From: an uncultured Oscillospiraceae bacterium
Lineage (GTDB): Bacteria; Bacillota; Clostridia; Oscillospirales; Oscillospiraceae
NCBI GenBank assembly: GCA_904398675.1
Contig: CAJFPI010000239.1
Location: 1 to 7,812, forward strand
Reading direction: 5' to 3'
DNA: 7,812 bases
The notes under the pieces were generated by a model that saw only the letters and a list, made by a program, of their open reading frames with translations, did not search any database and was not told the DNA's origin. The number at the start of each line of letters is the position of its first letter. Position 1 is the stretch's first letter. Of this stretch, positions 1 to 5,865 are shown one piece after another. Position numbers and translations under genes: made by a program.

Positions 1-735
1 CGCACCGTGCGGCTGGACAAGGTGGAGACCGTGGTGCTGGACGAGGCGGACCGGATGCTGGACATGGGCTTTATCCATGACGTCACCCGCCTGCTGGACC
101 AGATGAAGAGCCGGAAAAACCTGGGCCTCTTCTCCGCCACCATCAGCCGCGAGGTAATGGACATCGCCTGGGTCTACCAGCGGGACGCGGAGGAGATCAC
201 CGTCCGGGCCGACGAGGAGAATAAGCCGGACATCAAGCAGTACCGCCTGGACGTGTCCATGGAGGAGAAGATGGACGCGGTGGAGAAGATCATCAACTGG
301 GGGAATTATGACCGGGTCATGATCTTCTGCAACACCAAGGGCAGCACCGAGCGGGTCAGCTACCTGCTGCAGCTGCGCGGGCTGGACGCTATGTGCATCC
401 ACGGCGACATCCCCCAGCAGAAACGGGAGAAGGTGATGGCCAAGTTCCGCCGGGGCGAGCTGCGGATCTTCGTGGCCACCGACGTGGCCGCCCGGGGCAT
501 CGATGTGGACGACGTGGACGCTGTGATCAACTACGACGTGCCCGATGAAAACGAGTACTATGTCCACCGCATCGGCCGCACCGGCCGGGCCAAGCGCCAC
601 GGCGTGGCCTTTACCCTGGTCTCCGACTACCCCGGCCGGATCCGCCTGGAGGAGATCGCCAAGCTCACCAAAAACACCGTGACCCAGGTGGCCTTTGACG
701 CCGAAGGCCACCTGCAGGAGGTTTCCAAGGGGTGA
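1..735 (+). CDS. DEAD-box ATP-dependent RNA helicase, C-terminal part (5' end outside window)
   Basis: This superfamily 2 helicase unwinds or remodels RNA duplexes with ATP, typically in ribosome assembly, RNA decay or cold adaptation. The reading frame is open from base 1, so the start, the Q motif and Walker A lie upstream. Counting from the first visible codon, motif II (DEAD) is at 14-17 within VLDEADRMLDMGF, motif III (SAT) at 45-47, motif IV-like MIFCNTK near 107-113, motif V (DVAARGID) at 161-168 and motif VI (HRIGRTGR) at 189-196. Both RecA-like lobes are therefore represented and intact. Only about 48 residues follow motif VI, so there is no long basic tail and no DbpA-type RNA-binding domain. 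It belongs to the general CshA/DeaD/RhlE group, but the visible part does not identify the paralogue. The stop codon lies in the loop of a terminator hairpin. Confidence 0.95.
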   Translation, partial: RTVRLDKVETVVLDEADRMLDMGFIHDVTRLLDQMKSRKNLGLFSATISREVMDIAWVYQRDAEEITVRADEENKPDIKQYRLDVSMEEKMDAVEKIINWGNYDRVMIFCNTKGSTERVSYLLQLRGLDAMCIHGDIPQQKREKVMAKFRRGELRIFVATDVAARGIDVDDVDAVINYDVPDENEYYVHRIGRTGRAKRHGVAFTLVSDYPGRIRLEEIAKLTKNTVTQVAFDAEGHLQEVSKG

Positions 736-746
736 TCCCCTTTTTT
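727..746 (+). terminator. Short intrinsic terminator overlapping the helicase stop codon
   Basis: AAGGGG (727-732) pairs with CCCCTT (737-742) around the loop TGAT, followed by more T residues to 746. The TGA stop (733-735) is in the loop. The 6-bp stem is short, but the T run is good. Confidence 0.6.
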
Positions 747-754
747 AAAACAAA

Positions 755-786
755 TGCGCCCCGGACGGCCCTCCGTCCGGGGCGCA
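755..786 (+). terminator. Strong GC-rich hairpin downstream of helicase, possible second terminator
   Basis: A perfect 14-bp stem (755-768 with 773-786) encloses the loop CCCT. The forward side is followed only by CTTGCCTTTAT, a weak T tract. Read on the minus strand the stem is followed by a T-rich tail (ATTTGTTTT), so it could also stop antisense transcription. It probably backs up the terminator just upstream and insulates the next gene. Confidence 0.6.
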
Positions 787-811
787 CTTGCCTTTATGGA
801 ACAATGCAAAA

Positions 812-829
812 TTTGTAACATTTTGTAAC
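812..829 (+). promoter_or_regulatory. Paired TTTGTAAC direct repeats, candidate regulator site
   Basis: TTTGTAAC occurs at 812-819 and again at 822-829, exactly 10 bases apart (one helical turn). The second copy ends 16 bases before the -35 box of the peptide-binding protein gene. Tandem half-sites at this spacing are typical of OmpR-type response regulators, but no regulator is encoded here. A related pair with the same 10-base spacing lies at 5866-5880. Confidence 0.35.
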
Positions 830-845
830 TTTTTTCTCAACCGCC

Positions 846-874
846 TTTACAAGCCACCGAAAACATGCTATGAT
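846..874 (+). promoter_or_regulatory. Sigma-A promoter of the peptide-binding lipoprotein gene
   Basis: TTTACA (846-851) and TATGAT (869-874) are separated by 17 bases, and TGC directly before the -10 box makes it an extended -10. Transcription should start near 881, giving a leader of about 50 bases. Both boxes are one mismatch from consensus. Confidence 0.8.
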
Positions 875-889
875 GGAACCCGATTGACC

Positions 890-912
890 GGCGGAAACCG
901 CCGTTTTCCGCC
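890..912 (+). other. Leader hairpin just upstream of the ribosome site
   Basis: GGCGGAAA (890-897) pairs with TTTCCGCC (905-912) around the loop CCGCCGT. The same left arm can instead pair with CCGCC at 898-902. The larger stem ends 2 bases before the Shine-Dalgarno sequence at 915-922, so the two exclusive folds could influence initiation or mRNA stability. No known riboswitch is recognised. Confidence 0.35.
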
Positions 913-930
913 TGAAAAGGAGATAAAAGC

Positions 931-2676
931 ATGAAAAAATGGCTTTCTTTATTATGTTCCGCCCTTCTTCTCCTGTCCCTGGCCGCGGGCTGTGCCAGCG
1001 GCGGGGAGAATGTGGAGGAGGGGCTGGATCTCACCGTCCGCGACCTCTCCCCGCAGACCAGCGCGGACCCGGCCGCCGCCACGGACACGGACAGCAGCAC
1101 GCTGATCCTCCATCTCTATGAGAACCTGCTCAAGTGGACCGACGACGGCAGCGGACACGCCGTGCTGACAGAGGGCATGGCCCAGAGCTATACCGTCCAG
1201 GAGCAGAACGACGGCTCGGTGGTCTACACCTTCACCCTCCGCAGCGACGCCCGGTGGTCCGACGGGGAGCCTGTCACCGCCCAGGACTTTGTCTACGCCT
1301 GGCAGCGGCTGTTTTCCATGGAGACGCCGCCGGCCGCCCTGGCCCGGGCCAATATGGTGGAGGGCTACACCCAGGCCATGCAGGCCAAGGACGGCTCTCT
1401 CCTCTCCGGCGTGGCCGCCCAGGGGGACAGCACCCTGATCATCACCCTCACCTCCCCCTGCGCCTACTTCCTGGACACCTTCTGCGCCGGCGCGCTGACC
1501 ATGCCGGTGCGGCAGGACCTGGTGGAGCAATATGGAGATGACTGGGGCAGCGATGCGTCCCAGGTGGTCACAAACGGCGCCTATACCCTCTCCTCTCTGG
1601 ACGGCGCCGCCGCCGTGCTGGAGCGCAGCGAGACCTACTACGATCAGGTCTCCCCCGGCCCGGACTCTATCACCTTTGCCTGGTCGGAGGGCAGCGACGC
1701 GGATTATGAGGCCCTCGACAGCGGCGAGGCGGACTTTGCCGCCCAGCTGCCGGAGGACGCCGTCGCTGCTCTCAGCGAGGCGGGCACGCTCACAGTGGAG
1801 CCTGTCCCCTCCACCTACGCCCTGCTGCTGAACACCGCCTCTGAGCCCTTCTCCGACGCGCTGGTGCGGGAGGCTTTCGCCCTGGCCATTGACCAGGAGG
1901 CTCTTTTGGCCGCTGTCGGCAGCCTGACAGAAACCGCCGCCACCGGCTTTGTCCCCCACGGCATCACCAACCGGGACGACCAGTGGGAGGCGGAAACGGA
2001 GGAAACCACCTCCCAGCCCGCGGCAGATACGGCGGACAGCGCTGAAACAGGAGAAACGGACGTCTACTGGGACTTCCGTTCTGTGGGCGACGCGCTGGCG
2101 GCGGAGTCAGGCGAGGCTTTGACCGCAGAGGAGCGCGCTGTGCAGGCGGCCAGCCTTATGAGCCAGGCGGGTTACCCCGGCGGCAGCGGTTTCCCGGCGG
2201 TGGAATATCTCTATGAGGACACGGCAGAAAATCAGGCCGCTGCCGAATATCTGCGGGATACCTGGCAGGAGGTGCTGGGCGTCACGGTGACGCTGCGTCC
2301 CTGCACGGAGACGGAGCTGCGGGAGCAGCTGCTGGGCGGAACCTATACTATGGGCTCCTTCCGGTTCGACGCCGCCTATGACGACGCCACCGCCTTCCTC
2401 CGCCGCTGGCGCTCCACCACCAGCACCGCCGCCGGCAACCTGGTCCAGTTTGCCGATCAGGCTTACGATCTGCTGCTGTCTGTGGTGGATGTTACCGCCT
2501 CCCTCTCCGCCCGTGAAGCCTGTCTCCACGATGCGGAGGAGCTGCTGATGACATCTTACAGCGTTGTCCCCCTCTTCTATTACGGGACGGTCTCCCAACT
2601 GGCCGACGGCCTTACCGGCGTTTACCGGGGCGCTCTGGGGAACTATTTCTTCGGCAGCGTCACATCGGCATCATAA
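931..2676 (+). CDS. OppA-type peptide ABC transporter substrate-binding lipoprotein (SBP family 5)
   Basis: This is an extracellular, lipid-anchored solute receptor that would deliver peptides or similar ligands to an ABC importer. The 581-residue protein opens with a lipoprotein signal: lysines, a hydrophobic core and lipobox LAAGC with the lipidated Cys at 21. Family-5 landmarks follow: LRSDARWSDGEPVTAQDFVY at about 103-122, NGAYTL at 215-220, and VREAFALAIDQEAL at 312-325. The length is typical of OppA/DppA proteins. AAAAGGAG (915-922), 8 bases before the ATG, fixes the start, and a strong sigma-A promoter lies upstream. No permease or ATPase gene is adjacent, so it is an orphan receptor that must share a transporter encoded elsewhere. 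An acidic, Thr/Ala-rich low-complexity insert occupies about residues 350-378. The ligand cannot be read from sequence; peptides are the family default. Confidence 0.9.
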   Translation: MKKWLSLLCSALLLLSLAAGCASGGENVEEGLDLTVRDLSPQTSADPAAATDTDSSTLILHLYENLLKWTDDGSGHAVLTEGMAQSYTVQEQNDGSVVYTFTLRSDARWSDGEPVTAQDFVYAWQRLFSMETPPAALARANMVEGYTQAMQAKDGSLLSGVAAQGDSTLIITLTSPCAYFLDTFCAGALTMPVRQDLVEQYGDDWGSDASQVVTNGAYTLSSLDGAAAVLERSETYYDQVSPGPDSITFAWSEGSDADYEALDSGEADFAAQLPEDAVAALSEAGTLTVEPVPSTYALLLNTASEPFSDALVREAFALAIDQEALLAAVGSLTETAATGFVPHGITNRDDQWEAETEETTSQPAADTADSAETGETDVYWDFRSVGDALAAESGEALTAEERAVQAASLMSQAGYPGGSGFPAVEYLYEDTAENQAAAEYLRDTWQEVLGVTVTLRPCTETELREQLLGGTYTMGSFRFDAAYDDATAFLRRWRSTTSTAAGNLVQFADQAYDLLLSVVDVTASLSAREACLHDAEELLMTSYSVVPLFYYGTVSQLADGLTGVYRGALGNYFFGSVTSAS

Positions 2677-2690
2677 GATCCTTTTCCACA

Positions 2691-2715
2691 GAAACGGCAG
2701 CCCTGCGGGCTGCCG
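2691..2715 (+). repeat. 25-base direct repeat copy 1, hairpin after the peptide-binding gene
   Basis: The 9-bp stem (2695-2703 with 2707-2715) has loop TGC and lies 18 bases after the stop codon, so it may act as a transcript 3' end despite lacking a T tract. The 25 bases match 2934-2958 at 24 positions; the single difference is G2707 versus T2950. Confidence 0.6.
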
Positions 2716-2783
2716 CCTGCAGCGTGTCAAAGCCCCCTTCAGACGCAAAAAGTATGCTGCGCGGGGGGAGCTCGAGGGGGCAA

Positions 2784-2901
2784 AGCCCGCCTCGAATCAG
2801 ATCAAATGCCCCGCAAAGCCTTGCAGAGCAAGGCGTGCGGCGAGCGCAGCGAGGACTTTCACACTGCGCAGCAGTGGGAAAGTAACGGCATTTTTCAGGC
2901 T
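2784..2901 (-). repeat. Structured intergenic repeat, copy A (minus orientation)
   Basis: Read on the minus strand, these 118 bases align with 4339-4455 along their whole length, with one single-base gap and about 20 substitutions (roughly 82% identity, hand alignment). Two hairpins are visible. Hairpin I (2882-2856) has about a 12-bp stem with one C/T mismatch and loop TGC. Hairpin II (2840-2811) has an outer stem CCGCA/TGCGG and inner stem CCTTGC/GCAAGG with loop TCT. Substitutions cluster in loops and in the linker between hairpins. The bases from 2783 down to about 2717 may belong to a longer form of the element, but they have no clear match in copy B. No transposase or long coding frame is associated. 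A REP- or MITE-like mobile repeat is the best description; the family is not recognised. Confidence 0.8.
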
Positions 2902-2937
2902 GTAAAAAAGCTGACCAGACTTTTTTACAGCCTGAAA
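2893..2937. repeat. Perfect 18-bp inverted repeat with 9-base loop
   Basis: The left arm 2893-2910 (TTTCAGGCTGTAAAAAAG) is the exact reverse complement of 2920-2937; the loop is 2911-2919. Each arm contains a six-base A or T run. The left arm overlaps the terminus of repeat copy A, and the right arm ends in AGCCTGAAA, the same sequence that opens copy B at 4339. It may therefore be two element ends head to head, or a bidirectional terminator. Confidence 0.75.
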
Positions 2938-2962
2938 CGGCAGCCCTGCTGGCTGCCGTTTC
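2934..2962 (+). repeat. 25-base direct repeat copy 2 within a 12-bp hairpin
   Basis: GAAACGGCAGCC (2934-2945) pairs with 2951-2962 around the loop CTGCT. Bases 2934-2958 are the second copy of the direct repeat at 2691-2715. It shares four bases with the inverted repeat ending at 2937, so the two full hairpins cannot form together. It ends 13 bases before the -35 box of the aminopeptidase promoter and may insulate it from upstream readthrough. Confidence 0.6.
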
Positions 2963-2975
2963 TGCCAAAAGGGTG

Positions 2976-3004
2976 TGGATAACCCCGGCTGTCTGTGGTA
3001 AGAT
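2976..3004 (+). promoter_or_regulatory. Sigma-A extended -10 promoter of the aminopeptidase gene
   Basis: TGGATA (2976-2981) and TAAGAT (2999-3004) are 17 bases apart, with TGG directly before the -10 box. The -35 is weak (4 of 6), which the extended -10 would offset. Transcription should start near 3011, giving a leader of about 27 bases. Confidence 0.6.
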
Positions 3005-3037
3005 AGCAGGGAAATCCCGGTAAAGGAGGTCTCCCCA

Positions 3038-4336
3038 ATGTCCGACACCAACCGTCTTCTCTTTGATTTCATCCGCCGCAGCCCCACCCCCTTCCATGTG
3101 GTGCAGGCCCTCTCAGAGCGTCTGCAGGCGGCGGGCTACATCCCTCTCCCGGAAACCGTCTCCTGGCAGCTGCAGCCCGGCGGGGCCTACTATGTCACCC
3201 GGAACGGCTCCTCTCTCATCGCCTTCCGCATCCCATCCGGGGATTGGAGCGGCTTTCTCATCACGGCCTCCCACAGCGACAGCCCCACCTTCCAGGTGAA
3301 GGAAAACGGGGAGCTGGCCGGTCCGGAGGGCTATCTTCGCCTCAACACCGAGCCCTACGGCGGCATGCTGATGGCCCCCTGGCTGGACCGCCCCCTCTCT
3401 CTGGCGGGACGTGTGGCTGTCCGTCTGGCAGACGGGACCATCGCCTCCCGGCTGGTGGATCTGGACCGGGATCTGCTGGTGATCCCCAGCGTGGCCATCC
3501 ACCTGCGGCGGGACGCCAACAAAGGGGCGGCTCTGGATCCCAAAACCGACCTTGTCCCCCTGCTGGGGCTGGATCAGCCTAAGGGATGCCTGAAAAAGCT
3601 GGCAGCCCAGGCCGCCGGTGTGGAAGAGCAGGATCTTCTTTCCACAGAGCTCTTCCTCTACCTCCGCCAGACCGGAACCGTTCTGGGGGCGGGCGGGGAG
3701 CTGATCGCCGCGCCCCGGCTGGACGATCTCCAGTGTGTCTATGGCTGTCTGGAGGGCTTTCTCCAGAGCCGGGAGCAGGGCTGTCTCCCACTCTATGCCG
3801 TCTTTGACAACGAGGAGGTGGGCAGCGCCACCAAGCAGGGGGCTGACAGCACCTTCTTATCCGATATCCTCCGCCGGATCTGCGCCGCCTCCGGCCGGGA
3901 CCTTCCCGCCGCCGCAGCCGCCAGCCTCATGCTCTCCGCCGACAATGCCCACGCCGTCCACCCCAACCACCCGGAGTACGCCGACACGGACAACCGCCCC
4001 CGCCTCAACGGCGGCGTGGTCATCAAGCGCACCGCCAGCCAGCGCTACGCCACCGACGGCCTCTCCGCCGCGCTCTTTTCAGAGATCTGCCGCCGCGCCC
4101 AGGTACCGGTCCAGCATCTCACCAACCGCTCCGACCTCCCCGGCGGCTCCACTCTGGGCAATATCGCCAACACCCACGTCTCTCTGCCCACGGCGGACAT
4201 CGGCCTTCCCCAGCTGGCCATGCACTCGGTGTATGAGACTGCCGGCGCCGCCGATACGGACTATTTGATCCGGGCCGTCGCCGCCTTTTACAGCACCCCT
4301 CTTCGCTGCAGCGGGGACGGGACCTATCGGATCTGA
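3038..4336 (+). CDS. M18 family aspartyl aminopeptidase
   Basis: This is a cytoplasmic di-zinc exopeptidase that removes N-terminal, preferentially acidic, residues from peptides; M18 enzymes assemble as large dodecamers. The 432 residues are full length for the family. All expected metal and catalytic residues are visible: His79 in ASHSDSPTF (with Asp81), bridging Asp229 in PRLDDLQ, the Glu259-Glu260 pair in FDNEEVGS, Asp302 in SADNAHAVHP and His396 in AMHSVYE. The family segments TEPYGG (104-109) and DLPGGSTLGNI (366-376) are also present. AAAGGAGGT (3022-3030), 7 bases before the ATG, fixes the start, and it has its own promoter. It follows a peptide-binding lipoprotein gene, so peptide salvage is a plausible shared role, though they are separate units. 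The gene is bracketed by two inverted copies of a structured repeat, one starting 2 bases after its stop. Confidence 0.96.
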   Translation: MSDTNRLLFDFIRRSPTPFHVVQALSERLQAAGYIPLPETVSWQLQPGGAYYVTRNGSSLIAFRIPSGDWSGFLITASHSDSPTFQVKENGELAGPEGYLRLNTEPYGGMLMAPWLDRPLSLAGRVAVRLADGTIASRLVDLDRDLLVIPSVAIHLRRDANKGAALDPKTDLVPLLGLDQPKGCLKKLAAQAAGVEEQDLLSTELFLYLRQTGTVLGAGGELIAAPRLDDLQCVYGCLEGFLQSREQGCLPLYAVFDNEEVGSATKQGADSTFLSDILRRICAASGRDLPAAAAASLMLSADNAHAVHPNHPEYADTDNRPRLNGGVVIKRTASQRYATDGLSAALFSEICRRAQVPVQHLTNRSDLPGGSTLGNIANTHVSLPTADIGLPQLAMHSVYETAGAADTDYLIRAVAAFYSTPLRCSGDGTYRI

Positions 4337-4338
4337 CA

Positions 4339-4455
4339 AGCCTGAAAATGCCGTTACTTTCCCACAGCTCTGCCGTGGGAAATCCCTTGTTTCACAAGCC
4401 GCATACCTTGCGCCGCAAGGCTTTGCGGGGCATTTGATCCCATTCGATGCGGGCT
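4339..4455 (+). repeat. Structured intergenic repeat, copy B (plus orientation)
   Basis: This 117-base partner of 2901-2784 begins 2 bases after the aminopeptidase stop, so it would form the 3' end of that mRNA. Hairpin I (4358-4382) has a long stem with loop TCT and one A/C mismatch at a different place from copy A. A small extra hairpin CTTGT-TTC-ACAAG lies at 4386-4398. Hairpin II (4399-4428) keeps both stems exactly as in copy A, but its loop is GCC instead of TCT. The conserved run from 4415 to 4439 is identical in both copies. Similarity fades after 4455. The two copies point away from each other with the aminopeptidase gene between them. Confidence 0.8.
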
Positions 4456-4506
4456 CCCCCTGCGATTCACGGGATTTCTTCTTTGGCAGCCTTCTTCAAC
4501 AGTCGC

Positions 4507-4538
4507 AGCCGGCTCTCTCCCGCGGGAAAGGGCCGGCT
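4507..4538. terminator. Hairpin between convergent genes, possible bidirectional terminator
   Basis: AGCCGGC (4507-4513) pairs with GCCGGCT (4532-4538), with further imperfect pairing inside. It lies between the convergent aminopeptidase (ends 4336) and lipoprotein (ends 4560) genes. On the plus side TTT and a T/A-rich stretch follow; on the minus side there is no T tract, so efficiency is uncertain. Apart from this hairpin and repeat copy B, nothing else was seen in 4337-4559. Confidence 0.4.
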
Positions 4539-4559
4539 TTCCGCTATTTAACAGTTCAT

Positions 4560-5675
4560 TTACATGCCGTTATCCGCCTGGAGAACCCGCTGCCAGCTGC
4601 CGTCCTCCTGTCGTGCCATCACATAGTAGAACCCCCACTCCCAACGGCCATCCCGCAGGCACAGCTCCGCTGTGCCGTCACCGTTCAGGTCCGCTGCGGC
4701 GACAAGATGGATGGAAAACAGCTCTGTAGCATCCTCGTTATAGGGGATGGTCCTCTCATAGACGGTCTCCAGCGTGCCGTCAGAGTAGTAGACCAGGGCG
4801 AAGGCGTAGGGGTCCTCCCCATCGGCGGACCAGAACCCCAGCGCATCATCCCGGGGGCTGTTCACCAGGAGGATGTACTCATCTGTCCTGTCGCTGTTCA
4901 GATCATCCCGGACCACCTCCAGGTCATAGCCCTCTGCAGTGAGGCCCCTCTCCTGGAGATAGCTCTCCACTGCCGCCCGCTGGGCGCTCAGATCAACCAC
5001 ATCGTCGCCCCACTCCTCCACATTCCGGGACGCGTTCAGCCACTCCACCGGCTGGGAGGCCGCCAGAGCCCAGGTCTGCCCGCCAAAAGAAAAATAGAAG
5101 GAGTAGTTAGGGACCGCCAGCTCCGCGGCCTCCCCCTCCAGCACAGTGGGCAGGGAGAATACCCGATCCGGGTAGGACTCCTCCGGCACATAGGCGGCAT
5201 AGGAGTCCAGCAGCTCCGACACGCTGGGCTCCCGCTCGTACTCATCCATAAAGCCCCCCAGCCCATCGCTGTAGGTGGGGAACTCACACTGGAGCACCAC
5301 TGTAGGGTTCATCTCCCTGTCGTAGACATAGCAGCGCTCCATGGCCAGAATCTCCGCCACAGTAAAGGTCCGGTCCGTCCCGTCCCCGGCGCTGACCCAC
5401 TCCCCGGCATCGCCGTCCCAGTTGCCCAGGGGCACCGCGCTGACCCACTGGCCGTCCTCCCAGCTGCCCACCAGCTGGCCCTCCACAAAGTAGTAGATGG
5501 GCCGGTCTGTCTCGTCCTGATCGGCTCCGCCGTCCTCAACCGGGTCATTGGCGGCGTCCCCTGTTTCCGGCTGCTCATCGCCTGCGTTTCCGCCGTTTTC
5601 CTGTTCCCCGGTTGTGCACGCGCACAGAGCGAGGGCCAGCACCAAAGCCAGCAGCACCAGCATCCAGCGTTTCAT
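4560..5675 (-). CDS. Lipoprotein of unknown function with Asp-rich calcium-loop-like motifs
   Basis: I do not recognise this 371-residue protein as a named family. It begins MKRWMLVLLA and has lipobox LCAC with the lipidated Cys at 20, so it should be anchored on the outer face of the membrane. Residues 21-58 are an acidic, low-complexity linker rich in Gly, Asp and Glu. The rest is a folded-looking aromatic-rich domain. Two loops, DDLNSDRTDEY (257-267) and DLNGDGTAEL (329-338), resemble the Asp/Asn-Gly calcium loops of FG-GAP/VCBS or EF-hand-like proteins; in such proteins they report on a quantity written out by nearby beta strands. The start is chosen because AAAGGAG (5690-5684) lies 8 bases upstream and the signal peptide begins there. 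An upstream in-frame ATG at 5768 would add 31 residues before the signal and is unlikely. It is a single-gene unit with its own promoter. Confidence 0.85.
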   Translation of the reverse strand: MKRWMLVLLALVLALALCACTTGEQENGGNAGDEQPETGDAANDPVEDGGADQDETDRPIYYFVEGQLVGSWEDGQWVSAVPLGNWDGDAGEWVSAGDGTDRTFTVAEILAMERCYVYDREMNPTVVLQCEFPTYSDGLGGFMDEYEREPSVSELLDSYAAYVPEESYPDRVFSLPTVLEGEAAELAVPNYSFYFSFGGQTWALAASQPVEWLNASRNVEEWGDDVVDLSAQRAAVESYLQERGLTAEGYDLEVVRDDLNSDRTDEYILLVNSPRDDALGFWSADGEDPYAFALVYYSDGTLETVYERTIPYNEDATELFSIHLVAAADLNGDGTAELCLRDGRWEWGFYYVMARQEDGSWQRVLQADNGM

Positions 5676-5704
5676 CCAGATCTCTCCTTTCACCCACTCC
5701 CACA

Positions 5705-5732
5705 GCCCCGCCCGCCGGAAGACGGCAGGGGC
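5705..5732 (-). other. GC-rich leader hairpin of the lipoprotein mRNA
   Basis: GCCCC (5705-5709) pairs with GGGGC (5728-5732) and GCCG (5714-5717) with CGGC (5723-5726), separated by an internal bulge. It sits in the roughly 95-base leader, about 15 bases before the ribosome site. It could be no more than base composition. Confidence 0.2.
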
Positions 5733-5777
5733 GGCGGCATCCTTGCGGGCCGAGTCATCGCAGACCATATTTTGGCT

Positions 5778-5807
5778 ATTCTACCATACTCTGTCCAATG
5801 GGTACAA
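5778..5807 (-). promoter_or_regulatory. Sigma-A promoter of the unknown lipoprotein gene
   Basis: On the minus strand TTGTAC (5807-5802) and TAGAAT (5783-5778) are 18 bases apart, with TGG before the -10 box (extended -10). Transcription would start near 5771, giving a leader of about 95 bases. Confidence 0.65.
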
Positions 5808-5865
5808 GCCCGATCTGTTTTCTTAGACGGGAGAGGCGGCGGCCGTGTTCCTTTCTTTCCAGAAC

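Noticed and set aside
952..1959. Open minus-strand frame of 335 codons opposite the peptide-binding protein gene
   Set aside because: Composition is dominated by Gly, Ala and Arg with no domain. The plus strand encodes a clear family-5 solute-binding protein.
2660..3097. Minus-strand frame of 145 codons through the repeat cluster
   Set aside because: It runs through repeat copy A and out the other side, overlaps the aminopeptidase promoter, has no ribosome site and no domain. Repeats of this kind often give spurious hypothetical proteins.
2784..4455. Aminopeptidase gene as cargo of an active transposon bounded by the inverted repeats
   Set aside because: No transposase, no target-site duplication at the outer ends, and codon use matches the neighbours. 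The repeats look like intergenic elements, not transposon termini.
5676..5768. Upstream in-frame ATG extending the lipoprotein by 31 residues
   Set aside because: It would bury the signal peptide and lies almost at the predicted transcription start. The ATG at 5675 has a good ribosome site and begins the signal peptide directly.
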